This document shows positions 1-14,101 of a stretch of DNA of 64,000 nt, piece after piece (within the stretch, counting starts at the first letter, position 1; each line of letters begins with the position of its first letter). Both the position numbers and the translations under genes were made by a program. The notes beneath the pieces are model-generated. The model ran no database searches and had not been told where the DNA came from. It saw only the letters and a program-made list of their open reading frames with translations. The stretch is from Schizochytrium sp. TIO01 (taxonomy: Eukaryota; Sar; Bigyra; Thraustochytrida; Thraustochytriidae), in NCBI GenBank assembly GCA_004764695.1, contig SMSO01000037.1, forward strand, positions 232,247 through 296,246. The letters run 5' to 3'.

Positions 1-1386
1 AGTGAGTGCGATACCTCCAAAATATTACCATTTCCAGGAGCAGAAAGGTGTTTCTAAGATCTAGTGGACTTGTGGTATACACTAGACTGCTTTGTCCTGT
101 CTCCAGATGGCCTCCACATCAGCGTGTTGGCTATTGAGCTGACACTTCAATTGATGTTGGAAATGGCAATAGCGCTAGAACTTCTCAGAGTAGTAAGCAG
201 TTAGTTAGTGAGCAAAGTGGGATCTCGCAATGCACTGCGCAATCAGTCGCTTGTTTTTTTTGTTTTTTTTTGTTTTTGATTTTTTTTTTTAATTTATCAA
301 ATTGATCACAGTGTTCAAACCAAAGAGCTGTGAGAGTACCATGGCATGAAAGGGGCATGGTTAGCTTGAGGCTGTGAATGGTTTCTCTCTTCTGTCATCC
401 GTGCGTGACTTATCACCTAAAAATGTCTTTTCCTTAGAACGTTGTTCAAATATACATTTTATTTTATTATTATTATTTTTTTTTTTTTTTGCCAACTAGT
501 CAATCGCTGAGGAAGTTCTTCATTATGTAACAAAAATATATATTAAAAAATACGTGTTGGAGTTTAAAACGTAAATCGTATGATGGTGACCAGTTCCAAA
601 GTTTCTTATCCCTTGTTGCTGTAATTCTTACAGTCATTCTTATATTCTATCTTAATCTAACTAATTGTCTGATCAAGACAAAAAGCTGACAAAGGCTGAC
701 AAAACCAGAAAACACGATCTAAATTTATTTTTGAAAAAAGCTGACTCTTCTTACAATTACAGTTATTCATTGGTGTATATATTTCCTTTAAATTCACTTG
801 ATGGGGGTGGGTCCTCGCTTATTCTTGTTCTTGTTCTTCTTCTGCTGCTTCGTCTTCTTCCACGGAAAGGAAATGTCCAACAAGAGAACCAATTCGATTG
901 AAGGAGGCTCTAATTCTTGGAAGAGTCGCCTCCGATCTCTGCTTCCCGTTCAATAACTGCAACGCCTCGCGTAGTTCGCCTTTTTCGAGACACCTCTTAT
1001 TATCTCCAGTGAGCGATCGATTTGATTGGATGAAGGACGCAGCCATCATGGACGATGGCCACCACCACTCAATCAGATAAAGGTTTACGAGTGCCGAGCG
1101 GAGCAGGGGCTCGCCAACTACTTAGTGCTGAGCAGCGGACGGGGCAGCCGAAGAAACGGAGGAAGAACTGCTTCATCTTGGTGGATCAGATCAATCTAGT
1201 TTGGCGGATCGTAGCTACTAGATTACCAAACAAACTGATGATCTTTCTCGCCGTTCATAACTCTCTTCGAATGCATTGCGCATCCCGGAGCCAGAGCAGT
1301 CTATCGTCGAAGAGCAACGTTATCCACGGCGTCATGGTTTTTTAATATTTTTTTGATAAACTCGAGGCGAAAGCTTTGGTGAAGCT

Positions 1387-1426
1387 GCAAAGCAAAGCAA
1401 AGCAAAGCAAAGCAAAGCAAAGCAAA
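1387..1426. repeat. Microsatellite (GCAAA)8
   Basis: Eight uninterrupted copies of GCAAA are visible. The array lies about 75 bp before an 8-base tandem array built from similar A-rich, C/G-punctuated words, so the two may share a slippage history. Its reverse complement, TTTGC, forms another array just upstream of the AP2 gene near 35,630-35,653. Confidence 0.95.
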
Positions 1427-1500
1427 ATAATGCGAAATGCCGTCGGTTTCTCTTGTAGGAATCAGGCCTCTTTCTTGGGCCCAGCACAGCTCAGCATTTC

Positions 1501-1594
1501 AACAAAGAAACAAAGAAACAAAGAAACAAAGAAACAAAGAAACAAAGAAACAAAGAAACAAAGAAACAAAGAAACAAAGAAACAAAGAAACAAA
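1501..1594. repeat. Tandem array of the octamer AACAAAGA
   Basis: About eleven perfect copies of an 8-bp unit are visible. Because 8 is not divisible by 3, the array opens all frames into an eight-residue peptide repeat. This makes long but meaningless open frames on both strands, and I read it as non-coding. Confidence 0.95.
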
Positions 1595-4500
1595 ACCTTC
1601 GCCAACACGTGAACAAAGCAAAGGCCACGAAACGAGGTGCGATAGAATAAGAGTCCAACCTCGTTAAACTTTCATCCCCTTCTGTACGACATCCTCTCAG
1701 CCGCGCACGTGCTGCGAATGTACTACTGCTAGGCAGTAAGTAGCGAGGTAGAACTGGCAACTTTCCTTCAGCTATCGCCAAAGTTCCTGCGACCACGAGT
1801 AGATTGACCGACCATCCATCCGACCGAAACCTAAGAACCAAAACCTAAGCAAACGAGCAACCAACGCACCCGATCACGTGGCCGAGATTGACCACATCTG
1901 CGCAAGTACTACTTCTTTATACCTGCAGAGGGATTCCCTTCCAGACTTAGTTCCTTGTGAATCTTCTGCCAAGACGCGAGGCCGAGGATAAAGCATCTTT
2001 CTTTAAAAAAAATCGCACGTTCATAACGAAGCAGCGGCATCTTGAATTGGTTTGATTCGATCATTTTGCGGTGACGGGAACCAATCTTTATGATGAGATC
2101 AAACTAGCGCGTGAGTAGGTGTGTATATATAAAATGTGTTATATATATATATATATATATACATACACATGTATGTTTAGATCGACGTTCAATGATTTAT
2201 ACGTGCGTGCGTGTGTGTATGTTAGTTTCTTACCTTCATAGTTAGTTCGTTTCCTTTTACCTTACTTGTTGGGTGCTTGCGTGGCTTGCAGCGGCCCCGG
2301 CTGCTCTATTGTTGGTTTGCAGCAGAGGGATTTCGTGACATTTCAGGCGCTTTTGGTAACCAGGAAAGCCCAGGTTGCCAGGATTCTTTCAATTCCTTCT
2401 CTGTTTGATCTTCGGGTGCTTTCCACCTTCTCCATTCTGATAGCTAACAAACTCAGCGACTTTGTTTACTTACGCTTTGAAAGGAGTAGAGAGAAGAGAA
2501 GGAGATCGAGCAAAAGAAAGAGCTTTAGAGAAAGGCACTAAATAGTGCACAATTCGCAAAGTGATATAGTATCACCTACCTACCTACCTGCCTACGATCT
2601 ACGACCTACCAATCAGCGGTAGCCTATAATATTCGTTTCTTACTTCGTAGTAATACGATTTCCGATTCATAAATGCGACCCGATTGGATATACTCTCACG
2701 GTCCGGAACCACGAGTTTCTATTTCAGTCCAGTGGACAACGGAGTCCAAAGTTAGTTTATTTTCCTCCTCTGGAGAACTTAGGTCTCAATAATGAAAATC
2801 AGCTCCGAGACATGCACAGCCCTCCTGGAAGGAGCTCAAATGATGGGCGGAAGATCATCGTAAGACTGAGCCAAAGAAAGGGCCTCGACTTGGACTTTGA
2901 CTTTCAAGCCAACGTCTGTGGCCGTTGCGAGATTATAAAAGAAAGAACCAGCGACCACTTTCCTTCTATGGTACTAAAATAGTATATCACCGGAAGGTCG
3001 TCGTAAATGTTATCGTTTCTTTTTAATTAAGAATTGATTGTAATGTTTGTCAAACTAGAAGAAAACAGAAAGCAAGAATGAATGCCAGGTATGCAGGTTC
3101 GCAGAAATTGAAAAAGGGTGAATAGAAGCAACAGGAACTGCGCACGCGTATCAAATCACCTGGAAAGCACGCAACCCGCGCCACGTCTCGGACATTTTCT
3201 GTCACTTTTAGGGTGCTCTTATATTTTACAATTGCTTGCTACCTGAGGGCCGTGAAATCCTCACATTCTCAGAATCAGTTCCTCATGTATTTATTTTAAT
3301 TTTAAAAAGGGATTTTTTTAAATTAAAATTAAATATATTAAATTAAAATAATAGAAAGAGAAGGGTAAACATTTATATTCATGAAAACACATTAGATTAC
3401 AGAAGTATCTCTGCTCCAGCTCAAAAAATAAACTGGGACCTCAGAGTTCTTCGACAATTAGTTCCGTCTGCGAAGAATAGTGCGGTTCTTGATTTCTATT
3501 AGCTTATCAGTGGAACATGATGTCTCCGAGTTTTCTGCTGCTCTCATCGAGCCGAGCCCAAACGAGAAGTTCCAGCTATTGCCAAACTCGATGTCCTGGC
3601 TGACTGGCTGGCATCAAAATGGCTGGCGAAAGCAGTCTGTCACTTAGCCTCTCCTCAAGCCCGTTTTGTGTCTCTGAAGCAATACCAGGCCTCGAGTCCT
3701 TTCTTGCGAGTATTTCTAAGGACGTGGGACGTACGTTTTGTACGTACGTTCGTACGTAACAACAACTTGGCAAGAACCTATCTAGCGGATGAAGTACGTG
3801 CGAACAATGTTGGCTTGAAACCATAACGCGGAAGTGGGGGGCAAATCTTTATGGCTACCACACTGCGATTTAAATGATATCAAAGTTGCGAGTTTTGGCG
3901 TGCAATCATATCAAGAAGTAGGCTGTAGACCTACTGAGTTCGTGCCAGCATTGCATTGCATATAGAAGAATTGGTTAGATTATGCCACATCTCTTATCAT
4001 CGCCTTTTGCGGTAGTACTGAGAACAAAAGAATCTAATGAGCGTTTTTGGCCTTTAATCTATTCGATTGGAATATACTCAGAGCAGGCTTCTGGGGACAG
4101 ATCTATCAGAGTTCATGTCTTTGGAGCCACTTTGATACTGCCTGAAAAAAGTTTGTATTGAGATAATATGTTACAACGATTTGCTCAGCCGTTGACGGAC
4201 CGAAGGTTCTTATAAAGCTAATGCGACGCTGAACATGAACTAACTTACCCTGAAGTCACATTGTAGATCGATTGATCGACTAGTATGCTGGTGATGTGCA
4301 ATCCAGATTGGAAACGGTCGAACTAGGACCCTGGATCAACAGTGCTGGCATGTGGAAGTCGCCATATCAAGTTAAGAAGAGCTGACAATCCATCTAAGAC
4401 AACAGAATCAACATGAAAACGACAGCCCGTTGATTTCTGAAATAAATTCCAGTGTTGCAACTGCTAGATCACTCCGCGTGGGTTTTTCCAAAATAAACAA

Positions 4501-7094
4501 ATATTTACAATTGTTTCGTCGTCATGGGCGTTCAAAAAACGCCACAACTATAGTTTTTCTTAAGTCTCACTTGCGAGTTCCCTATTCCGAAATCATTAAC
4601 AAAAAAACAAAATACAGAAAAAGCTTCGGTGTTAGAGAGAAGCCTTTGTAACAATTCTGTGATTGTTAGGGTTGACTTTTTCCATAGCATATAGCCATAT
4701 GATTTATCCTCATCGCTCGAGAGCTCCGCATCATAATGCCCCGCTTCAATGAGAAGATAATAAGCGGAGGAGATTTTCTTCCTTCATATTGTAATTTTAT
4801 TCTGTAAAATCAGCCTTCTAGTTTTTTGGTGCAACAGGAATGTCAAAACAACATTGAGAGCAACACAACGAAGGGATTAAAGATCATGAAAACCAACTGA
4901 AAAAAAAAAAAGTTGCATGCAGGGTAGAAATCTTCAAGTGATGGGGTTCAAGTCGCTCAGTAGTGCAGATAGTTGTGATAGTTGCGATTAGCCTAGCAGT
5001 CGCAATTCGAGTTTTCAAGCCTCTTTTCAACTTGGGAAAAGAAGGCTCTGATGATGGAAGCTTTGATGATATCACACCGTTCGTCAGAAGCTTGGAAGCT
5101 CGAATTGCGACGGTTTCTTACTTCGTTAGATGTCTGCTGTAAAAAAAAAAGCAAGTGTTGCAACATGCCCAAAAATAGAAAAAAACTTGATCAAGAACTT
5201 ATTGTATCAGGGTTGTAAAAAAATAAAGGTAGCCGTGGGTTTTTGTTCATCCCTCCAGTAGCTTTATCTCCGTTCAGACTTATCAACCTTGCATATATCT
5301 TTTACAGGATATCGTATTTTTATTATTTCTTTATAGCCAGGACGTTGATTCAAAGTTCCTCCGAATCATTTCGATTCCCAGCCAATGCTTATTATTGTAG
5401 GCATACAAGGAGCACTGCCATAGTATTCTGCCATTATTCTCCCTTTGAAAACAATGAAATCGAATAAATGGAAGAGCTACTTGAATCTAAAAATACAAAA
5501 GATGAGACGAAACGAAAAGAAAGTGAATCGGATATTTTTTTTGTGCCTTCAAAAAAAACATTTACGATTTTTTTAAGATAAAAAAAAAATATGTATGCAT
5601 GAAGGACCAGGCACTTTTATTGTTAGAATCTTTCTTTGCGCGTAAACATCTTTATTCATTAGAAAACTAACCATATACTAATTTATATAATTATAAAAAA
5701 AAACAAAAAAACTTTAAAAAACTAGAGACACAAGCTAAATGAGTTCGTCGGTGCACTCCTCAGTGCCAGCCAGCTAGGGGTTTCAAGCGTCCCTTCAAGC
5801 CAAGCTCGGACTCAAATAATCTTGCTGCATCATCTCCGACACACTTGCGATTCCGCAGCATCCATTACCTAAGAAATTACAAGTGTTTCTATTTCCCCTC
5901 GCACCTTGTTTTCTATTTAACTATAAACATACAAAAGGCACTACCTGCCAGAACTCATTTCGAAACGAACTATAACTATACCAAAGAACCAGAAGAAGAA
6001 GAAGAAGAAGAATAGCGCAGCGCGAATGTAGGTGGAACATTTTGGAAATCAGCCATTCGCCAACCAAGAAATAAGCTCCGACAAAGAAAAGGAAACCCAC
6101 GATTGTCGTCAATCCAACAGAAAGCAGCTCCGCTCCCTCAGCTCCGCAAGTAATTCAATCAAGCAATTCGCGATGACTTGTCTCAGGATAGATTGCTCCT
6201 TCGTTTGACCCCCTGACCCCTGGCCTTCACATAGCTTCTGCAACGCTTGTATAATATAATGAAGTCTATCTTGATTGCAATTCGACCTACGACTGAGATT
6301 GGGATAGACGTCACAGCGCAATGTATGTACGAATGTATGCCTCGCATTCCGTTGAGCGAACGGAGTCATATCCAGACAGCAATAGGACCCCTGGCACGAG
6401 TGGACAGCTGCCACGGACTCGCGGAGTGAGTTGCGAGCATCGCTTATCTTGGATGGCAACGCAAAGGCAAATTGGCGTTTAGACAGTACTGCCGAGTGTA
6501 ATGCATGGACTGCGTTGATTTGTTTTCAATGATGACAGGGCAACGAACGGTTGCGACCAACAAACGAGAAAGTCAGTTCCAATGCGACAAGAGCAAGTTT
6601 TGTAAAGGAGATAGATCTCCAGAGCAACGAGCGAAGACAGAGTATTTGCAACGAGAGGTGAGTATGTGACACGTTAATTTCTTCGCGGCTTGCTTCAACT
6701 GTATAGACCGCCCAAGCCCCCAAAGCTGCATTTTGCAAGAATAATAGTAATAATAATTCGCAGCCTGCAGCGCATGATCATGATTGTGTCGAACCTCAGA
6801 GGGTCCGAGCGCCGCTGAGGACAAGGCCAAATACCGACCTCCGTCGCAAGCCCATTCTATGGAATTCGAGAACTTGCGATCTATCAGCCTCGCAGGCATG
6901 TAAGTTCTTCCCAGCCTTTATTCGAGGGCTCGCGGCGCCACGCCAAGCGAGCAAGCCCTAAAATGTTGCTCCTGCATGACTCAAAGAACTAACTCGGGGA
7001 GCGAGCAACCTACCCAGTATCTGCCTGGCTGAATGTCTGAGAATAATTGCGCTTCTTCTCGACTCGCTACTGCATCCCCTTCATCTCTGACTAA

Positions 7095-7136
7095 TTCTTC
7101 TTCTTCTTCTTCTTCTTCTTCTTCTTCTTCTTCTTC
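7095..7136. repeat. Microsatellite (TTC)14
   Basis: Fourteen perfect TTC copies. Read on the + strand they give a serine run in a 73-codon frame with no other protein-like features. The array is followed by more pyrimidine-rich DNA. Confidence 0.95.
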
Positions 7137-8913
7137 TGCCTTCTTTCACTCGAAGAGTTTAGTTTCTTTCATTTCATCCTACATTCATTCTTCAAGACCA
7201 CGAAGCAATCAATTCAAGCTCCCTAAGAGAGGACTGGCCACACCTCAGCCCTAGAGACGGATGCGTGCCGTCCCACCCACCGAACCCATCTGTGATCCTC
7301 GAAATCATCTGTGATCTTGGAAATCATCGAAATCATCGTTGATCATCGTCACTGGTGATCACTTGTACCTGCGGCCTTCTTCTCCATTGCGCTGACTGAC
7401 TGACTGACTGAGTGAAGAGCGCCATGGCTGGCGATGAATGCAATGAATGCACACTGGTGTGCGTGAGTGATTGATGAGTGAGGGAGTGGCTCTCTGAATG
7501 TCTGAATGTCTGACTGTTCGTGAGCGTGATTTGGGACTCGACGACATGGCGAGCTTTGAAATGATGCAAAGTAACAGTCTCAGGCAGACTGAGGGGGCTG
7601 GTTGGGTTTTCAGAAAGGAGTGCGTAATTCTCGACGACGATGCGACTTCTCTTCTCTGCGCTTCTCTGCTCTGCGAAGACGAGGAAAGAGTTTCTTTGTC
7701 ATCCATAGTGATTGGAAACGAACTCCATTCGTAGACAGACAGACTCACTGACAGACTGACAGAAAGACAGACAAACAAGAAAGGCATTTGAAGCTTTTGC
7801 TGATGCTGCTGTGGGAAAAGAAAAAGAAAAGAGAATAAGATGTTCGCTGATGAGGCCGCAAACGGAGGAACCAGGAACGGGCAGGCGTGGAGGAAGGTGA
7901 CGCTGTGAAGGTGGAGTGCAGGAAAACAGACGACTTAAAGTCGGCGAAGTACAGCAGCCCACATCAGAAGGTTCAGACTCGAGGGCAGGACGCACGTACT
8001 ACTGTCTAGTAGGGAGCAGTATAGCTAGTGGTAAAAAAAAGTACTTTTAAAAGTAGCAATTTAAAAATAAAAGAATTTTTAAAATAAATAAAAATAATTG
8101 TATCTTCAAAAAAATAAATAAATGATATAGATTTTAAAATATAACAATTTCAAAATTCAGTATTTATTTAAAAATAAATAGTAATAATAATAATAATAAT
8201 AATAATGATGTAAATAAACTAGGACATGACAATCAAAACACGCACATGTTCTTCAAAAGTGTTGTTGATGGATGGATACCCAGCGACATTTTAAAGCCTT
8301 GAGGTGGCTCCGTTTGCATTTTCAGAGAGCACGACAATATCAAGGTGTCGCAGTTTCTTGCCCATCTTTGTTTTCTTTTAACCTTCATTTGTGTTTAAAC
8401 AAATACATCTCCAGCTCCATCTATTTGATGTTTATTTTAAAAGAAAAGGATAATATTTCCATCCATGTCTTCGTTTTCTTCTTTTTGTTGTTCTTCACTT
8501 CGAAATTTCGAGGTGAAAGGAAAGGAAAGCGCATCAAAGCTTCTTGCTTCAAGCCACAATTCGTCTGGCCCGAGAAAGTCAGCGAGCCTGCAATTCGCGC
8601 CTCATGATAGGCAAGCGGGTGCCGAGGGCCAGACGCGATGCGACGCCTTCGGCGCGAGTCTGTCGATCGAGGTTGGCAGTCAGTCAGTCAGTCAGTCAGT
8701 CAGCTGAAGCGCCCTCGCTCAGACAGAGAGAGAGAGAGAGAGAGAGGTCTCCGCAGGAATTCTTAATTCTTTCGACCCTCTGATCCGCAATAGATAAGGC
8801 ACAAGCAGCACAAAGCAAACTGGACCCCCAAACAAACTTCTGCATCTGCCGAGGAGTGTGCTGGCCTTCTTGTTCTCTTCTTGTTCTCTTCTTGTTCTCT
8901 CTTCTTGGCCTTT

Positions 8914-8914
<1 letters not shown>

Positions 8915-8945
<31 letters not shown>

Positions 8946-9360
8946 TCCGCAGCTTCTTCTTTTCTCTTTCTTCGCTTTTCTTGGCTGTTTGTTTGTTTGC
9001 TTGTTTGTCTATTTCTTTGTCTATTTCTTTGAATAAGTTTGTTTGTTTGTTTGTCTATTTCTTTGTCTATTTCTTTGAATAAGTTTGTTTATTTCTTTGT
9101 CTATTTCTTTGAATAAGTTTGTTTGTTTGTTTGCTTGCTTCTTTGTCTATTTCTTTGAATAAGTTTGTTTGTTTGTTTGCTTGCTTCTTTGTCTATTTCT
9201 TTGAATAAGTTTGTTTGTTTGTTTGTCTATTTCTTTGAATAAGTTTGTTTGTTTGCTTGCTTGCTTGTCTATATAAGTTTGTTAGTTTGTTTGTTTGTTT
9301 GCTTGCTTGCTTGCTTGTCTATTTCTTTGAATAATTTTGTTTGCTTGTTTGCTTGTTTGT
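8915..9360. repeat. CTTT run followed by a TTTG-based minisatellite
   Basis: A CTTT tract (about 8915-8946) leads into a compound array. The word TCTATTTCTTTGAATAA occurs about seven times at irregular spacing, separated by variable numbers of TTTG and CTTG units. The copies therefore form a higher-order repeat rather than a simple microsatellite. Both strands are translatable for 70-100 codons, but the peptides are low-complexity and lack any domain. Confidence 0.9.
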
Positions 9361-12300
9361 TTCCCTGTTTTCCCCTGTAGAAGCCAAACAAATAAACAAA
9401 TAAAGAGGAGTACGCGCTTCGTAGGTTCATTCCAACAGCGAAAGAGGTGGAAAAAATAAAAACGACGGCGGGCGCCACCCTACGAAAACAGATCCACAGC
9501 ACAGCACAGGGCATTCTCGAGCCCCTCGGATCTAGAGACTCGCAATTCCGGCGTTTACTGAAAGCAGATGCACGCACGCTCTTGCAATGCGGAGGCCTCT
9601 TCGAGCGAGGTTCAATTGACAGGTGTAAAAGAAAGCCAACTCACTGACGCTTTGGAGGAGCTAGCCGCAAAGGCCTCTTTTGCAGCAATTTTTCCACGAA
9701 CTTACAGCGGTGCTGCCTCGCGATGCGAATTCAGCCTCTAAGAAGCGCAGTCTGCACTTGAATTAATAATTACTCTTCAAGGAATGGAAATAGAGAACCT
9801 CAACGGTCACTGTTCAAGTTGTTAGCAATAACAACCGCTGTACCATCCAGCCATGCATACATTTGCATGTATTCGCTAAGTAAAGTTGGGAATCTGCGGA
9901 GACGCCACTGAAAACGGTGGGCACAAACCAAGAGCGATGGGCAAGTTAAGATGCCTTGCCACTACTGACCTGGTTTGGAATTGCAAGTTCTCAAGAGAGA
10001 GTCGTCTCGCACCAACTTAATTAGTGCGGGTGGCAGCGGAACAAGATCTCTCCGCATCAGTCCTGGTGGTGTTTACGGAAGGTGCTTTCACCTTACCACA
10101 CGTCAGGAAAGCTTACTCGCAGATGTTGGTGGGCTAGTTTAAGTTAGTTACTCAGTTAGTTAGTGAGTTATTAGTTGGTGAGTTAGCTGCCGTCTTCGTT
10201 GGAACACCCTCTGCGGTTTCTCCCTTTACAAATGTCAATCAAAACCTTGGGCAACTCAGTCCATTAGCAGCGAATGAGAGATTTCGGTTAAGCCAGAGGT
10301 CCGGACCGCTCACGGGTTTGAGTTGCGTTACCCAGACTCTGGAGCATTCGTGTTGGCCGTAACGCTCCAAGACACGGAGCCAGACTACAACAGGTAGAAT
10401 ACTCAAGTTACCCCACATGGAGGAGCTCTTTTATTTTGATGTTCAACCCGAGCTTGTTTTGTTGGCTAGCACGAGTTAAAAAAGCTTGCTTTAATTCGAC
10501 CGCGAACATAAAAACGAAAAACGAGAAACAAGAAATGAAAAATGAGTGGCGCCTAACTCATAAAGCGCTGCAACCAACACTCTATCCTTAGTGCCTATTT
10601 CCAAAGCGTTAATGGAAAATCAAAGGCAGAACACAACATAACAGTTAGATTTCTCTTGATTGTGACAAAATTTAACTTTCATTCATCATTGCTTCGTTTT
10701 GCAAATTAAAGCATGATACTTAAACATGACTGTAGACACTCCAATAAAGCTAGCGAATGTGCTGGTCCTCGCAACGTCATTTTAAACAACTCTATTGCTT
10801 TCAACTCTTTATCATAATAAAACCACCACGAATTGAGATCACGATTATGTAATGGCACAATCAACGTTAGCATCCTGGAAACACTAGGTACCACAACATA
10901 CTAGAACGAAGAGTTTGCTCGCTCCTGGCATGGTCCCAACACGCGGCCAGCCCAGAGATTGACTCTAGAAAGACGTCCTGGTCGATTTCTGCGAGAACGT
11001 TTGGCCGAGCGGAGATTTGCAGCGGACTTGTTCGCCAGGAATTGGTCCGAGGCTAAGTCCCAGAGAAAGAAACGACTCGGAATTTCGAATCACTTTTCTG
11101 GCTAAGAGTCAGGTTGCAGGTGGGAAATTGTTAAGAACTGAGCCCGGTCGCACTCGCTCGCTTGCTCGCTTGATTGCTTGCTTGACGTGTATGAATGGAT
11201 GTTCTTGAAACATGTTTACTATAAATATATAGAATCAATAGAATCAATCGACTTTCATCGGCTATTATTATTATTTCTTTTAATATTTTCAATTCTTAGT
11301 TTTTTTAATTAAAAGTTTTAATTGAACGTTTTTAAGGATTTGTGAAGAGAGGCATTTTGCTTCAAGTGTGCGCTCTCGTGGCCGGGCCTGAATGTAGAAA
11401 ACTGCCCTTTCAGTAGTTTGGCTTCGTTTAAGATTCCCGGAGTCGCCAACACTGGTGCTATTGATGCCAAGAGCTGATAAAAATCTGCATGTATGTACGG
11501 AATTTTATTACGGGCTTTGGTGGGTTGATGGTCTTCAGTCAGCCCCGTGGCGCGAGGCATACTATGGCTTTGGGGACGCACCAAAATTGAAGATTGTCTA
11601 CAAAATGTCCACCGACATGAAAACACGATGTTACATTGCTCTAACGACCCATTTGTTTGTTTTAAAAATGTAATTGGGTGCACATGAAGTAGCTGGATAA
11701 TAGGAGTTATGGTAATGCAGGTTTCTTCAGCGAACATCGTGTTCTGAACGCAGTGTTTGATTTGGCAGTATAAGAGAAGAGGAAAGCTAAAGGCTCCTGA
11801 GCAATCGATGAGTTGAAGCATAATATGAGAAAAATATACGACACAAGGTGTCGTCGCTAAAGAAGTCTGGTTGGCTCTTTTTCCGGATAAGATTTTTGTT
11901 TTTTATTTTTTCAAGGCCAAGTCTTTCATGGAGGACAGGGGCGATGAGGGTGTAAAAGAAATTGGAAATCGTATTCTCCTTTTCTTACATCTGCTACTAT
12001 TCTAAGTGGAAGCGAACATGAATCTATAGTTTCTCGTCTCTTCACTTTTTAAAATATAAAACAAAGACCATATATGCTATAGGGGTCATTATCTTTAGAA
12101 AGCGTGATAACACATAATTGGCTTTCACTTCGAGTTTCCTTATTACTTAAGCGTCTTTCTTCTGAGTGCACGAACCAACAATCCCAAGCACTCGAATTTA
12201 AAAACACTTCTGCTCTTTTGACATGAAGTTAGTTCTATTTCCGTCATTATATCGAATTTTTTGAGCAGTTAGGAGAACATGAAAGGATCAATTGTTTATC

Positions 12301-13991
12301 TATTTCAAAATTGTAGAGTTTAATTTTTTTGAAAGCACATTAAAACATAATTCAAGGCTATTTAGGTCCACTGACGACAGAAAACTTAGCGATGAAGTCT
12401 AGTTCATAATGTTGGACTTTACAGACACATCAAATACATAATACTTCCAAACGGTATATCATCTTTTATGTTAGAGGGATCATGTTCTACATCAGTTTTA
12501 CAATCACAAAACAAAATCGATAAAGAAATACAAGAGTTGCGGTAGCAATACTAAATGTATCATCAGACAGTAGTCCGACTTTTGTTTTCATTTTTCGAAA
12601 TGCAAACCATAAGCATATTTTGATTGTTTCATATGAAAACTGTTTCCCTAGCTAGAGCAGTTTCCACACATATATAACATTGGCATATTGTCATGAGCTG
12701 TTTAAAGGCTGGCAAAAGATCATGTTTGTCTGAGACTTGGTCTCGATTTAATGAAGAAGTCCATATATTAATGTAGAGCAACACAACATTCTAAAATATA
12801 TAGCCATACTTCTAGTCGTGCTACACGTACAGCCTGTCCCTCGTGTCTGTTTGAAGTCCAGGCTTCCAATAGCGAGTTTCTTCGTCAAGTGCTTTCAAGG
12901 TGTACTCCAGGCGCCAAAGGAAGCTGCTTCCCCAACTCGAAAAACGGAGCCGCACTCGATGCCAGCTGAAACGAAGATACTTTGGATGCGACACGTTTCT
13001 ACCAATTGAATCGTTCATGAATCAGCTCTAAAACGTGTAGAAGAACAAATGCGGAGGCTTTCGCTATTTCCATGATTTGTTTTACTTTTCTCAGGCTATT
13101 TCCCAGGAAACTAACTAGTCTTTCTTTATACTGGCCTTGGTACCAGTCTAGCCTCCTGTGAGCCTTCATACAAAAGTGTTCGGCGAGACCCATTCATTCC
13201 GTACGCCGATTGCTTCTTTCGCAAAGAAGAACCATCCAGGTGGTCAGTTATTCATCAGGCAAGACTACCGGATAGGGAGCGACTTGATTCTTTTGTTACT
13301 CATACCTGTGAAAGGAGGGGACCTTTCTGCCTTAGCTAGACGCTGCTCATCATGAAGTCTGTGAATGCCGTCATTCACAAAAAGGAATCTTTTGGCGGGA
13401 TATAGTTGATCCACTGTCACAGGTTTGTTTAGTACAGTCTGGATGTATACCATTCTAGTTTTCTTTTATTAAAACAAACCAGAATCAGCTCATCGTTCCT
13501 GAAAGATTAGTTTGTCTCGCCCTGCGATGCGGCTGCAATCCTCCATATGGGTGCTCTACTATTGTCCTTCCTTCAAACCTTCATCTACTTGCGATGCACG
13601 AACCCGAACGTGGACCTGGGGAAGACATCTTCAGCAGCTGGAGCTGTCACTCGTGTCAGTCATTTCCCTTCGCATCTCTCGTAAATTCGCATAACCCCTC
13701 CAGAGACTCATCCGTTCGACAGTCACCCTATACTGTACCCATTTTCTATTCAATTTAAACACTTGATCGTCCTACCATCCTCCTTTCTCGTCGATTTCGT
13801 CTTCTTTCCCTTTTTTCATAATTCTCGTTCCACCTTGTCCTCTCCGCCGCCTCCGTTCCTGGTCTTTTCTTGCGCCCGTTCTTCCTCTCTCTTTCTTGGC
13901 TTGACATCATCAAAACCTCAAGCAAGAAGGAAAGAAGGATGCAAGGAAGCAAAAGGAAGCAAGGAAGCAAGGAAACAAGAAGAGAAAGAAC

Positions 13992-14101
13992 GAATTGAAT
14001 TGAATTGAATTGAATTGAATTGAATTGAATTGAATTGAATTGAATTGAATTGAATTGAATTGAATTGAATTGAATTGAATTGAATTGAATTGAATTGAAT
14101 T
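13992..14101. repeat. Microsatellite (GAATT)22
   Basis: Twenty-two perfect tandem GAATT copies with no interruption. The minus strand reads as a 24-codon-scale alternation of I, Q, F, N and S over about 37 residues, which reflects the repeat and not a protein. Perfect homogeneity over 110 bp suggests recent expansion. Confidence 0.97.

Larger units (their letters stand above)
1..8900. other. Gene-poor, repeat-rich DNA (part 1)
   Basis: I see no coding frame here that I would defend. Open frames are short, many lack an ATG, and they run through tandem repeats or overlap each other on both strands. The stretch holds poly-T/poly-A runs (about 247-290 and 475-491), an (AT)n tract near 2140-2160, an ACGT-rich self-complementary patch near 3729-3758, an AAG run near 5990-6011, TAA repeats near 8180-8206, a (CAGT)6 array at 8677-8700 and an (AG)n run at about 8725-8746. 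No tRNA, rRNA or transposon signature was recognised by eye. Small spliced genes or non-coding RNAs cannot be excluded without transcript data. Confidence 0.7.

Noticed and set aside
7359-7787. 142-codon minus-strand frame
   Set aside because: Ser-rich peptide derived from GACT, CAGA and TTC-type repeats; several frames overlap on both strands.
11318-11821. 167-codon minus-strand frame, checked as a transposon remnant
   Set aside because: No integrase or reverse transcriptase motif is visible in any frame here, and a frame of this length is expected by chance.
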